Under the pieces are notes generated by a model. That model ran no database searches and was not told the DNA's origin. It was given only the letters and a program-made list of their open reading frames with translations. The position numbers and the translations under genes were made by a program. This document shows, piece after piece, positions 52,993-61,832 of a DNA stretch of 64,000 nt; position 1 is the stretch's first letter, and the number at the start of each line of letters is the position of its first letter. Location: contig NC_013894.1 in NCBI RefSeq assembly GCF_000025605.1, positions 791,529 to 855,528 on the forward strand, given 5' to 3'. The DNA is from Thermocrinis albus DSM 14484. Its GTDB lineage: Bacteria > Aquificota > Aquificia > Aquificales > Aquificaceae.

Positions 52993-53460
52993 TTATACCT
53001 CTCCCTTACTTACCTTAACAGTAAGGGATACATACTGAGGTTTCAGTTTGTATTTAACCAACACCAGCCTGTCCCGAAAGTGCTTGGGTACTTTTGTGTA
53101 CTCTTCCGTTCTCTGTATAGCTCCCCACACGTCCATGGCTACTGTCTCTCCCTCTATTCTAAAAGGTCCGAGGGAAGGAAGCTTCTCCAGATCCTTCTGG
53201 GTGAGGGCCTTTAGGAGTATCTCCCTTCTCCCTTCTGCAAGATGGTTCTTTACAGAGAGACTATCCTCTGCCAGTCTCATCTCCCTCTTCTTTTTCCACA
53301 AAAGTCCTTTGCTCAAAAAGGCGATGATCATAAGACCATCCTCTAGCTTCACCTGGGCATCCTTCAGTTGGTCCTCTATTAGATCCACAGGTAGCTTTAT
53401 CTCTATCTGGGCGTCCAAAAGATTACCAAAGTTTATGAGATCCTCTGCAAATATCCCCAT
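52993..53460 (-). CDS. Conserved protein of unknown function
   Basis: I do not recognise this 155-residue protein. From the ATG at 53460 it reads MGIFAEDLINFGNLLDAQIEI, has a mixed strand-helix pattern, and no signal peptide or membrane segment. It lies between ilvC and the divergent rpmF operon. The reading from 53559 adds residues within the RNA-motif region of the opposite strand and is unlikely. It may be a lipid- or protein-binding protein, but I have no evidence. Confidence 0.6.
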   Translation of the reverse strand: MGIFAEDLINFGNLLDAQIEIKLPVDLIEDQLKDAQVKLEDGLMIIAFLSKGLLWKKKREMRLAEDSLSVKNHLAEGRREILLKALTQKDLEKLPSLGPFRIEGETVAMDVWGAIQRTEEYTKVPKHFRDRLVLVKYKLKPQYVSLTVKVSKGEV

Positions 53461-53491
53461 GTAAGAAAATATAAGCCTTATAATAATGTAG

Positions 53492-53583
53492 GGTGTCCTT
53501 AAAGCCGCCTGCTGGGGGTGTGGACACCTGTGAAGGGCGGGATACAAATACCCCAGCACCGGACAGGCTTAGTGCTGTCCGGT
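53492..53583 (+). promoter_or_regulatory. Structured RNA motif, copy 4 (upstream of rpmF)
   Basis: P1 GGTGTCC (53492-53498) pairs with GGACACC (53522-53528). P2 CCGCC (53505-53509) pairs with GGCGG (53536-53540). P3 CTGGGG (53512-53517) pairs with CCCCAG (53551-53556). The linker is GATACAAATA (53541-53550). The end hairpin has 9 bp arms ACCGGACAG/CTGTCCGGT (53558-53583). A TATAAT box at 53479-53484 places the expected transcription start at about 53491, immediately before P1. The rpmF ATG is 17 nt after the hairpin. Confidence 0.76.
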
Positions 53584-53599
53584 ACAAGACGGTGAAGGC

Positions 53600-53785
53600 A
53601 TGGCTGTACCGAAGAGAAGGACATCGGTTTGGAGAAGAGATCAGAGAAGGGCACAAAGTTTCTTTGCAAGACTGAAGGTGAGTTCCTTGGCGGTTTGTCC
53701 CAACTGCGGTGAGATGTGCATGCCTCACCGTGTCTGTCCTTACTGTGGATACTACAGAGGTAAAAAGATCCTTCAGGATAAATGA
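53600..53785 (+). CDS. rpmF: Ribosomal protein L32
   Basis: L32 is a small large-subunit ribosomal protein. The 61-residue protein starts MAVPKRRTSVWRRDQRRA, with the family's conserved N-terminus. The zinc-ribbon cysteines are in CPNCGEM and CPYCGYY. It is translated just after the structured RNA motif copy 4 and overlaps plsX by 4 bp. The order rpmF-plsX-fabH is widespread and links ribosome and fatty-acid synthesis genes. Confidence 0.97.
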   Translation: MAVPKRRTSVWRRDQRRAQSFFARLKVSSLAVCPNCGEMCMPHRVCPYCGYYRGKKILQDK

Positions 53786-54801
53786 GTGAAACCATCATAG
53801 CTGTAGACTGTATGGGGGGAGATTACGCCCCCGAAGAGATAGTAAAGGGTTGTGTTTTAGCTTATAGGGAGTTGGGTCTGCGATCCTACCTGGTGGGTGA
53901 CGAAACCGCGATAAGGAAGATCCTCAAAGCTCTGGGAGAGGAAGAGAGTGAGCACCTTCAGATAGTCCATGCCGGCGATGCTATAGGTATGCACGAACCA
54001 CCTTCTGTTGTGTTGCGCAGGAAGGACTCTTCCCTGTACGTGGCTGGACTCTTGGTGAGGGAAGGAAAGGCAGACGGTCTTGTGTCGGCGGGCAATACGG
54101 GAGCTGTTCTCACAGTAGGAAAGTTCATAGTGGGTAGTATAGAGGAGATGGAAAGACCCACCATAGGAGTTGCCTTACCAAACCCCTACGGGAAAACGGT
54201 ACTCCTGGATGTAGGTGCTAACGTGGACTGTAAACCCAAGCACCTGCTGCAGTTTGCCATAGCAGGACACACATACGCGGAAGAGGTCCTCAACATAAGG
54301 AACCCTCGCGTAGGTATCCTCAGCATAGGAGAAGAGGAGGGCAAAGGTAACGAACTGGTAAAGGAAACATACCCTCTTCTGAAGGCTTCAGGACTTAACT
54401 TTCTTGGCAATGCGGAGGGTAGAGACATATACTCGGGAAACTTTGACGTTATCGTCTGTGACGGTTTTGTGGGAAACGTCATCCTCAAAGCTAGCGAAAG
54501 TCTCGGCATGGCGGTGGTACAGATGATCAAAGAGGAAGTAAAGAAGAGTATCGTAGCCAGGATAGGTGCTCTCCTTATGATGCCGGCCCTTAATAATTTT
54601 AAGAAAAAGGCTGACTTTTCCGAATACGGAGGCATACCTCTCTTGGGTGCCAAAAAACCGGTGATAATAACACACGGAAGAGCCAATGCACGAGCCATAA
54701 AGAACGCCATAAAGGTAGCCAACGAATTTCTGGCTCACCGTTTCAACGAAAGATTGTCCCAGAATCTCTTAAGGTTCTCTCCCCAAGGAGTTAAAACCTG
54801 A
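53782..54801 (+). CDS. plsX: Phosphate acyltransferase PlsX
   Basis: PlsX converts acyl-ACP to acyl-phosphate for phospholipid synthesis. The 339-residue protein starts with IAVDCMGGDYAPEEIVKG. VSAGNTGAVLTVGK near 97, DVGANVDCKPKHLLQFA near 146, CDGFVGNVILKASES near 230 and EYGGIPLLGAKKPVIITHG near 278 are family signatures. The gene is coupled to rpmF and fabH (their overlap is 4 and 1 bp). Confidence 0.96.
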   Translation: MSETIIAVDCMGGDYAPEEIVKGCVLAYRELGLRSYLVGDETAIRKILKALGEEESEHLQIVHAGDAIGMHEPPSVVLRRKDSSLYVAGLLVREGKADGLVSAGNTGAVLTVGKFIVGSIEEMERPTIGVALPNPYGKTVLLDVGANVDCKPKHLLQFAIAGHTYAEEVLNIRNPRVGILSIGEEEGKGNELVKETYPLLKASGLNFLGNAEGRDIYSGNFDVIVCDGFVGNVILKASESLGMAVVQMIKEEVKKSIVARIGALLMMPALNNFKKKADFSEYGGIPLLGAKKPVIITHGRANARAIKNAIKVANEFLAHRFNERLSQNLLRFSPQGVKT

Positions 54802-55724
54802 TGGGTACCACTATAGTAGGACTCGGGTTTTACGTGCCTCATCATGTGCTAACCAACTTTGATCTGGAAAAGATGGTAGATACATCCGACCAGTGGATCA
54901 CCACAAGAACTGGTATAAAGGAGAGAAGAATAGCCCGCGACGAAGATTTGGTGGACATGGCTCAGAAGGCCTCTGTCAAAGCTCTCCAGATGGCAGGTGT
55001 AGAACCTAACCAGCTGGATGCCATACTAGTGGCCACCATAACACCCCCTCTGGGTTTTCCCGCAGCAGCTTGTTTACTACAGCAGAGAATAGAAGCACAG
55101 AGAGCTTACGCTCTTGACATATCCGCAGCGTGCAGTGGTTTTCTTTACGGTCTTGAGTTGGCAGACGCCCTCATAACATCTGGTAAAGCTAAGAAGGTTC
55201 TCTTGGTAGGTGCGGAGAAACTCTCCCAGATAGTGGACTGGCAGGACAGATCTACCTGTGTCCTTTTCGGTGATGGTGCTGGTGCCGTTGTACTCTCCCA
55301 GGGAGAGGGTGGTGTCCTTTCTTCCACCCTTAGATCTGACGGAAATTTCTGGGAGATTCTTTACGCTCCGAAATGTGGTAGTATAAAGATGAAAGGGAGA
55401 GAGCTCTTTAGGTTGGCCGTTAGAAGTTTAGAGGAGGCATCACTGGAAGCTCTGGAAAAGGCGGGTCTCAAACCGCAGGACATAGATCTTTTTGTACCTC
55501 ACCAAGCCAACGTGAGGATAATAGAGGCTGTGGCGGAAAAACTCTCTATACCTAAGGAGAAGATCTACATCAACATAGACAGATACGGTAACACCAGCGC
55601 CGCATCTATTCCCATAGCCCTGTCGGAAGCCTATGCGGAGGGAAGGCTAAGGAGGGGTGACACAGTACTTCTGGCTGCTATGGGGGGAGGCCTCACATGG
55701 GGTGCTATGGTCATAAGGTTCTAA
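54801..55724 (+). CDS. fabH: Beta-ketoacyl-ACP synthase III
   Basis: FabH starts fatty-acid chains by condensing acetyl-CoA with malonyl-ACP. The 307-residue thiolase-fold enzyme has the catalytic Cys in [13 protein letters not shown] near residue 110. The catalytic His is in [10 protein letters not shown] near 233, and Asn in [16 protein letters not shown] near 264. The length is normal. It is the last gene of rpmF-plsX-fabH and overlaps the convergent nfi gene by 4 bp. Confidence 0.96.
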   Translation: MGTTIVGLGFYVPHHVLTNFDLEKMVDTSDQWITTRTGIKERRIARDEDLVDMAQKASVKALQMAGVEPNQLDAILVATITPPLGFPAAACLLQQRIEAQRAYALDISAACSGFLYGLELADALITSGKAKKVLLVGAEKLSQIVDWQDRSTCVLFGDGAGAVVLSQGEGGVLSSTLRSDGNFWEILYAPKCGSIKMKGRELFRLAVRSLEEASLEALEKAGLKPQDIDLFVPHQANVRIIEAVAEKLSIPKEKIYINIDRYGNTSAASIPIALSEAYAEGRLRRGDTVLLAAMGGGLTWGAMVIRF

Positions 55725-56377
55725 CCTAACCAGCCTTTTCTTACCCGTTGCAGAGTGTTGTGGGCGAGTCTTATAGGTTCGGGTATACGAAACACAGATG
55801 TCTTCAGAACTATATCTATGGCTGTCTTTAGACTAATCTTGTGACCCACAGATACAAAGACAGGAGCAGTTTTGGCTTTTGTTCTTAGAGCCACACCTAT
55901 CACACTGCCTCTGTAGAGGAGAGGACTGAAGCTTCCCCTTTCAGGAGACGGTTCTCTGTATACCCCCCACAGTTTTGTTTTAGCAACACCTATAGTCACA
56001 GAATCGGTTTCTACGCCAAAGTGGGAGGCTATACCGCATCCTCTAGGATGCGCCACACCTTGACCATCTATCAGAAACACGTCAGGCTTTATCTTGGCTT
56101 TTTCGTACAAGCGTAACATAAGAGGAAGTTCCCTGAAAGCCAAAAAGGTGGGTATGTAGGGAAAATCTACCGTACCCTCCACCACTTCCGTGTAGACAGG
56201 CTTAAGATCCTTTAGCTGTACCACCACCAAACAGGCCCATGCCTTAGTGGGTGTTTCTTTAATGCTTTCAAAGGTAAGATCTATTCCACCCACCCATCTT
56301 ACATCTTTGAAAAGATCTTCCTTTACAACCCTCTGAGCGCAATCTCTCTGTATCTCTTCCAGATGCTGTAGGTCCAT
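55721..56377 (-). CDS. nfi: Endonuclease V
   Basis: Endonuclease V cleaves DNA near deaminated adenine (inosine) and is useful at high temperature, where deamination is frequent. The 218-residue protein has VGGIDLTFE near residue 28 with the catalytic Asp, [11 protein letters not shown] near 87 with the Glu, and [23 protein letters not shown] near 100 with the second Asp. All expected motifs are present. It lies between the convergent fabH and the GGDEF/EAL gene, 5 bp downstream of the latter. Confidence 0.93.
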   Translation of the reverse strand: MDLQHLEEIQRDCAQRVVKEDLFKDVRWVGGIDLTFESIKETPTKAWACLVVVQLKDLKPVYTEVVEGTVDFPYIPTFLAFRELPLMLRLYEKAKIKPDVFLIDGQGVAHPRGCGIASHFGVETDSVTIGVAKTKLWGVYREPSPERGSFSPLLYRGSVIGVALRTKAKTAPVFVSVGHKISLKTAIDIVLKTSVFRIPEPIRLAHNTLQRVRKGWLG

Positions 56378-56382
56378 GTTCT

Positions 56383-58917
56383 CTAAATAATATCTTCCGG
56401 ACGAAGAGGCTTTCCTATGTAAAACCCTTGGGCCATATCTACACCTATAGCTCTTAACACATCTAGTGTTTCGCTACTCTCAACAAACTCAGCAATAGTT
56501 TTGATATTAAGTATACGTGCCAAAGTTACAGCACTGTTCACAAGGGCATAATCCACACGTGATCTTTTCAACTCCCGTACAAACTCACCTTCTACCTTTA
56601 TGTAATCTATGGGAAAATGCTTTACATAAGCGAAGGAAGAAAAACCTGAGCCAAAGTCATCTATAGCAAACTGAAAACCTTCCATTTTAAGCTCAGCCAC
56701 AAACTTTTTCAAAAGCTCAAGATTCCTTACTGTTTCACGTTCCGTTATTTCAAAAACTATCCTGGCAGGATCTAACCCTATCTCGCGGAGGATTCTCTTC
56801 ATATCAGAAAGATAGTTGGAGAGAACCAACGCCTTTGGAGATATATTAAAGAACAGCTTAATGTCATCGTTTTTAAACTTATCAAATAGTACACGGCAAG
56901 CTTTCTCAAACACCATAAGATCTAGTTTAAAAACGAGACTAAGACTTTCAGCTATGTCTATAAATTTCCCAGCTGGTATCACAGAACCATCCTTTTCCTC
57001 TATTCTGGCCAGTACTTCGTAGGCTACCACCTTAAGAGTGGAACAGTCCGCTATAGGTTGAAAGTATGGAATGACACGTCCCTCTTCCACAGCAGACATA
57101 ACCATAACGTTCTTTCTGGCTAACTCGTGTGCTATCTCGTCAAGGTCCTCCACAGAAGGTATCCTCACGCCGTGTTTACCAGATCTTTTGACCTTGTACA
57201 TCATTTCATCGGCCACAGAAAAGAGATGTCTCGGATCTTCTCCGTGGTCCGGAAACACAGCTACACCTATGGACGCTGTTGCTCTCACTGTCCTCCCATC
57301 CGGTGCCGTCATGCCCTCCCTTTCAAAAGCATCCAGTATCCTCAGTGCAGCGGTGTAAGCACCTGTCTCATCTGTGTAGGGCAATATAGCCACAAACTCA
57401 TCTCCGCCGTACCTGGCTACTATATCTTCTCTCCTCAATGAAGAGAGAAGTAAGGCAGCCACATGTCTCAGGAACATATCTCCGAAGGTATGCCCGTACG
57501 AATCGTTGATAACCTTAAAGTTGTCAACATCCACCACCAGTAAGGCGAACTTGTACTGGTGTCTTCTTGCTCTATCCACTTCGTAGGACAGAAGTTCCCA
57601 AAAAACGCGTTGATTGTACAGCTCTGTCAATGGGTCCCTTGTGGCATAGTACTCTATCTCCTTTGTAAAACGATGGATAGCCTTGACGGAGCCTATGACG
57701 TTGAGAAGGGTGGACAGCAAACTCTCCACCGCTATTCTTTTGCTAAGATCTTTAGACTCCATCATATAAACGCCAATACCCACTGCACCACCCACTATGG
57801 GTCTTTCCAACACCAATTTTTTTGCAAGGACCTCCACTTGATCAAGCTCAACGATGCCGAGTCTGCCATTAATGCTTCTATGGTGGTACACCAGATGGCT
57901 GTCGGTGGAAAGTAGACCTACCTTTTCTAGACCATATCTTATATCCTCCTCAACTCTTGTCCTCACAGTTTCGGTATCGTGGCAGTTCCAAAAGACAAAG
58001 GCTTCAAAACTATTTTCTTCGCTCATGAAAACCGTAAAGAAGTAAGCGAACTTTATTATACGAGAGACTTCTTTAAGAGATTCTACAATAAACTCCTGCC
58101 AGTCTGTAAGTACTTCTGAGGTTATTATGAACTTTTCTAAAAGCATCATTTCAAATTCCAGTACTTCTTTGTCTACTGCTGTTTTCTTGAGCTTCTCCAC
58201 CAGTATCTCTACCTGCCTAGATATCTTATCCAACTCTTGAAACCCTGTTTTAACAGTACTAAAGTCCACTTTTGAAAGATCCGATATTTTGTTAACCTCA
58301 CCGATATTTCTTTCCAGCTGGAGAACAGCCCTGTTCAGCTTACTGGAAAGGAAGAGTATGACAAAGATGGCTCCACTCAGGGGAAGCAACGCAACGCCAA
58401 AGGAAAACAATGCAGCCACCTTTCTCGCTTTCCCAAGTTCTGAAGATAAGTTTTGCTCCACTCTAACGGCACCAAGCACATCGCCTTCCGTTGCATTAGC
58501 ATGGCAAGCTAAACACTCTCTCCGCGCCTTTAAGACTTTGACATAGACTATACTGGAGCCTTTCCTCAAAGTAACATCCTTCCCTTCGGAGAGTGCCCAC
58601 TCTACTTCGGGGTGTTTCTTTTCTGGGAGAGGACCGAACAGATCAGTTACCTTTCTTCCTCTATGCACGCTTATACTCAAAGCACCGGATTCTTTCTCCA
58701 GGGCGGAGGTAAAATCCAGAAGTTCCGCTCTAGTCCAGCCTCTTCGCATTATCTGATACATAGATTGGAAGGTCTGATGAGCCAACTGTTGGGAGGCTTC
58801 TATGGCGAAGTCTTCAGATTGTTGAAGGAGGATCCTGTAGACTGACACAGCAGACAGAAGAGAGGAAAGGACAGACACTGTAAGGGCTGTGACTATGATA
58901 AAGACCTTGAGACTCAT
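56383..58917 (-). CDS. Membrane sensor with haem-c-like motif, GGDEF and EAL domains
   Basis: This 844-residue protein probably makes and degrades cyclic di-GMP in response to a periplasmic redox or gas signal. It has a membrane helix (about 5-27) and a periplasmic region with CLACH at residues 135-139, a c-type haem motif as in the Tll0287/DUF3365 type. A second helix (about 168-190) is followed by a linker. The GGDEF domain has an intact RYGGDEF and the inhibitory-site pattern RRED five residues before it. The EAL domain keeps YEVLAR, FEITE, AIDDFG, K, AEFVE and AQGF. I chose the ATG at 58917, which overlaps the small gene upstream as ATGA; a start at 59088 adds a non-membrane stretch read through that gene. 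Confidence 0.88.
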   Translation of the reverse strand: MSLKVFIIVTALTVSVLSSLLSAVSVYRILLQQSEDFAIEASQQLAHQTFQSMYQIMRRGWTRAELLDFTSALEKESGALSISVHRGRKVTDLFGPLPEKKHPEVEWALSEGKDVTLRKGSSIVYVKVLKARRECLACHANATEGDVLGAVRVEQNLSSELGKARKVAALFSFGVALLPLSGAIFVILFLSSKLNRAVLQLERNIGEVNKISDLSKVDFSTVKTGFQELDKISRQVEILVEKLKKTAVDKEVLEFEMMLLEKFIITSEVLTDWQEFIVESLKEVSRIIKFAYFFTVFMSEENSFEAFVFWNCHDTETVRTRVEEDIRYGLEKVGLLSTDSHLVYHHRSINGRLGIVELDQVEVLAKKLVLERPIVGGAVGIGVYMMESKDLSKRIAVESLLSTLLNVIGSVKAIHRFTKEIEYYATRDPLTELYNQRVFWELLSYEVDRARRHQYKFALLVVDVDNFKVINDSYGHTFGDMFLRHVAALLLSSLRREDIVARYGGDEFVAILPYTDETGAYTAALRILDAFEREGMTAPDGRTVRATASIGVAVFPDHGEDPRHLFSVADEMMYKVKRSGKHGVRIPSVEDLDEIAHELARKNVMVMSAVEEGRVIPYFQPIADCSTLKVVAYEVLARIEEKDGSVIPAGKFIDIAESLSLVFKLDLMVFEKACRVLFDKFKNDDIKLFFNISPKALVLSNYLSDMKRILREIGLDPARIVFEITERETVRNLELLKKFVAELKMEGFQFAIDDFGSGFSSFAYVKHFPIDYIKVEGEFVRELKRSRVDYALVNSAVTLARILNIKTIAEFVESSETLDVLRAIGVDMAQGFYIGKPLRPEDII

Positions 58918-59105
58918 AGGTGCTTCTTTGATCCACAAGGATGGTAGAGGAAGCCTACGGTTGCGCCGTATACCGTATGAAGAAGAAGTAAACTTATCAG
59001 GCCAAACAGACCGTACCATCCTGCCATAACTTCGTCCACTAGGCCCATACAGTATCCTCCTGCTTGACTGGCGAAGAGAAGACTCCAAAAGTTTATACCT
59101 TTCAT
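58914..59105 (-). CDS. Small membrane protein coupled to the GGDEF/EAL sensor
   Basis: This 63-residue protein has one or two hydrophobic segments (SLLFASQAGGYCMGLVDEVMA and YGLFGLISLLLLHTVYGATVG) with a short basic end. Its stop overlaps the start of the sensor gene (ATGA), so it is probably translated together with it. Being cotranslated with a periplasmic-sensing protein suggests that it helps the sensor fold or signals with it. I do not recognise the family. Confidence 0.55.
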   Translation of the reverse strand: MKGINFWSLLFASQAGGYCMGLVDEVMAGWYGLFGLISLLLLHTVYGATVGFLYHPCGSKKHL

Positions 59106-59143
59106 AAACTTCCCCTGTATATATTATAGAGAGGGGGTTAGTT

Positions 59144-60028
59144 ATGAAAACTCTGGCTGTTTTTACGATCTTGATACTTGGAATTGCCTGGGGCGATGAG
59201 TTTTTGCAAGAGCTTGCGAAGAGACTCGATGAGAGGGGAAGTAAAGCCTGGTGGTGGGATGAGGAATGGTGGAGGGATGGTTACATACCCTCTGTCCCAA
59301 ATCATCAGGTAGAGGTCAGTAGTGTCACACTGCGTAGCGGTGATGTGGAGTTGCCCGTATTGGTATTCAGACCTAAGGGAGGTGACAGGTATCCGGGAGT
59401 CCTTTTTCTGCATGGGAGGAGAGGTTTAGATGATCTAACTCAGTTGCATGCGAAAAGATTGGCAGCGCGGGGTTTCGTAGTGGTAGCACCTGATCTTTAT
59501 ACCCCAAGGCTTATAGAGCAGTTTCCTTCTCGCCATGATCCCGTAACAGAAGAGGATGCGGAGAAAGCGTTAGATTATTTGATATCCAGAGACGATGTGT
59601 ATCCCAAGAAGGTGTGCGTGTACGGAATATCAAGGGGTGGTTTTTATGCACTGAGACTGTTGGTGCATAAAGGAAGACAGAACAGAGATATAGCGTGTTT
59701 TGTAGGTTACTATCCACATCTGCAGGATCCCAACAGACCTGAACCTATGCACGTGTATGCCTACCATGAGGATGTGGAGAAGATAACAGTACCTGTTCTC
59801 TTCTTTGTAGGGTCAGAAGAACAGTACCATAGGTTGAGGACCATACTGGTGGCGGTTGATGAACTGAGAAACAAGGGAAAGGATGCACGGGTAGTTATAT
59901 ACCCTGGTGTGGGAAGAGGGTTCGACTTTCGGAACGGTGAACGCAGGAAGTTTGCCGATGACCTGGCCGCTAAGGACGCCCTTATAAGATCTTACCTCTT
60001 TATAAGGAAGCACTTAGGTGTGCGGTGA
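59144..60028 (+). CDS. Secreted dienelactone-hydrolase-family alpha/beta hydrolase
   Basis: This 294-residue protein has a signal peptide, MKTLAVFTILILGIAWGDEF, so it works in the periplasm or outside. The alpha/beta hydrolase fold shows VLFLHGRRGLDDL near residue 87. The nucleophile motif YGISRGGFYA near 164 has Ser, where dienelactone hydrolases usually have Cys. The later acid is in FFVGSEE and the final part is GRGFDF. The substrate is unknown; an ester or lactone is likely. It stands alone, divergent from the small membrane protein with 38 bp of AT-rich promoter between. Confidence 0.75.
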   Translation: MKTLAVFTILILGIAWGDEFLQELAKRLDERGSKAWWWDEEWWRDGYIPSVPNHQVEVSSVTLRSGDVELPVLVFRPKGGDRYPGVLFLHGRRGLDDLTQLHAKRLAARGFVVVAPDLYTPRLIEQFPSRHDPVTEEDAEKALDYLISRDDVYPKKVCVYGISRGGFYALRLLVHKGRQNRDIACFVGYYPHLQDPNRPEPMHVYAYHEDVEKITVPVLFFVGSEEQYHRLRTILVAVDELRNKGKDARVVIYPGVGRGFDFRNGERRKFADDLAAKDALIRSYLFIRKHLGVR

Positions 60029-60056
60029 TGGGAATGTGGCTAAATAATTTTTAAAA

Positions 60057-60176
60057 CCCCCGGGACGACCTACTTTCCCGTGCCGTTCGCCCGGCACAGT
60101 ATCATCGGCGCTGGAGGGCTTAACTGCCGGGTTCGGAATGGAAACCGGGTGTTTCCCCTCCGCTATGGTCCCGAGG
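60057..60176 (-). rRNA. rrf: 5S ribosomal RNA
   Basis: On the minus strand the ends pair as CCTCGGGAC/GTCCCGGGG. The conserved 5S core is present, including ATTCCGAACCCGG and GAACGGCACGGGAAAGTAGG. Length of about 120 nt is normal. It is the last gene of the rRNA operon. The ends are estimated to within a few bases. Confidence 0.92.
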
Positions 60177-60217
60177 GAAACTTATGGCAACTCAATAGGT
60201 CTTTCTTCCTGTGGGTG
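60177..60217 (-). other. 23S-5S spacer with processing stem partner
   Basis: The short spacer carries the 3' arm of the long stem that flanks 23S rRNA. Bases 60186-60224 are complementary, with only small interruptions, to 63821-63861 upstream of the 23S gene. The arms include GGTCTTTCTTCCTG and CAAGGAAGAAAGACC. This is the usual RNase III processing stalk. Confidence 0.75.
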
Positions 60218-60333
60218 TGCAAGTCGAACGGGCTATTAGTACCGCTCGGCTTCACCCCTTGCGGAGCTTCCACCTGCGGCCTATCAACGTGGTAGTCTCC
60301 CACGGCCCTTCAGGGAGTCCTTATCTTGGGGTG

Positions 60334-60366
<33 letters not shown>

Positions 60367-60534
60367 CGTAGCAGGATGGCTACCCGGCGCTGCTCCTGGA
60401 GGAACAACCGGTACACCAGAGCCTGCCCCGTCCCGGTCCTCTCGTACTAGGGACGGACCCCCTCAAGACTCCTGCGCCCGCGGCGGATAGGGACCGAACT
60501 GTCTCGCGACGTTCTGAACCCAGCTCGCGTCCCC

Positions 60535-60568
<34 letters not shown>

Positions 60569-61030
60569 GCTTCAGCCCCAGGATGGGGGGAGCCGACATC
60601 GAGGTACCAAACCTCCCCGTCGATGTGGGCTCTCGGGGGAGATTAGCCTGTTATCCCCGGAGTAGCTTTTATCCGCTGATCACCGGCCCTCCCTCGTGGG
60701 ACCGGTGGGTCACTAGGCCCGGCTTTCGCCTCTGCTCGGCCTGTCGGCCTCGCAGTCAGGCCCCCTTCTGCCCTTGTACTCTACGGCGGATTTCCGACCC
60801 GCCTGAGGGGACCTTTGGACGCCTCCGTTACCTTTTAGGAGGCAGCCGCCCCAGCTAAACTGCCCACCTGGCACGGTCCCCGCGGAGGGTAACTCCGCTG
60901 GGTTAGGGTCCCAGCCTGTCCAGGGTGGTATCTCACCGGCGCCTCCGTCCCTACCGGAGTAGGGACTTCACAGGCTCCCACCTATCCTGCGCAGGACAGG
61001 CTAGGACTCAGTACCAGGCTGCAGTGAAGC

Positions 61031-61061
<31 letters not shown>

Positions 61062-61127
61062 GCCGGCGTCTTGACCGGCATCACAATTTCGCCGGGACTC
61101 TCCTCGAGACAGTGCGGCACTCGTTGG

Positions 61128-61170
<43 letters not shown>

Positions 61171-61832
61171 CACCTTTATCCCTAGCTTTCGCTAGGGGGT
61201 GGACTGTATCTTACCCTTGCCTCTAGGTCCCTTTTTATATGGAGGAGCGTATCTCTGTTTTGAGTATTCATAAGTAGAGCTATGTCTACTATCTCCAGTA
61301 GGCCTTCAGGCGTTAGATGCTTGTTTTCTTTCATTTTCCTTATTATTCTACAGAATCTTATAAAATCCACACGTTTCTTCGTTTTGAGGGGATGCCGGCT
61401 AAAAAACTCGCATACTTTCTCGAGGCAGGAAAGTTTCCTTATCCTCAGGCACCATCTGTCAGCGTTGTTTCTTCGCACCACACCACACCCGAAGAATCTC
61501 TTCAAAGCGTATAGAACTTGTATATCCCGCTCATGTTGAACTATCACAAACTCAGGAAGCACCTGATAACCTACCGACATCTCTGGGTGTTTGTTGATAG
61601 AAACGTGAAAGCATCCCTCTCCATCTGTGAAGCCTACAACCCACTCTGGAGATAGTTCCATCGCCGCTCCTCCATGAGGCAAGGGCCTCCGCGTACAGTC
61701 TCTGAGGATCCCCCTTCTCGGGGTTTCCTGCGGATTGCCCAATCCTCTGCATTTTTACGGGTACCAAAAGGTACCTCGTAGCAGAGGCTCTAAGGGCTTC
61801 CCCGCATACAGCGGAGTTCAGGCAGCAGAGCT
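61171..61832 (-). mobile_element. Group I intron in 23S rRNA (after position equivalent to U1931)
   Basis: The exon junction is defined by uninterrupted 23S sequence in other bacteria. On the RNA strand the 5' exon ends in U and the intron ends in G, both required for group I splicing. Core elements are visible: ATTGGGCAATCCGCAGG (P4/Q-like), CTCAGAGACTGTA (R-like, start of P7) and AAGATACAGTCC (S-like, the other half of P7) near the 3' end. The encoded endonuclease lies between R and S, in the P8 region. The internal guide (near AGCCCTTAG) matches the exon CTAAGG well but the exact U-G pairing is unclear. Confidence 0.88.
61182..61661 (-). CDS. LAGLIDADG homing endonuclease (single-motif type)
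   Basis: This 159-residue intron-encoded protein has one LAGLIDADG motif, LSPEWVVGFTDGEGCFHVSI near residues 3-22, so it should work as a homodimer, as I-CreI does. It would cut intron-free 23S genes at the insertion site and so spread the intron. I start at the ATG at 61661; a longer frame from 61742 would run through the intron core. Its C-terminal codons (ending SPPPSES) overlap the S-like core element, a tight packing of protein and ribozyme. The cut site is not derivable here but lies in the conserved CCTAAGGTAGCGAAA region. Confidence 0.9.
   Translation of the reverse strand: MELSPEWVVGFTDGEGCFHVSINKHPEMSVGYQVLPEFVIVQHERDIQVLYALKRFFGCGVVRRNNADRWCLRIRKLSCLEKVCEFFSRHPLKTKKRVDFIRFCRIIRKMKENKHLTPEGLLEIVDIALLMNTQNRDTLLHIKRDLEARVRYSPPPSES

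Noticed and set aside
56383..59088. Start of the GGDEF/EAL protein at 59088
   Set aside because: The extra 57 residues are arginine-rich and non-membrane, and overlap the coupled small gene; the ATG at 58917 begins the membrane helix.
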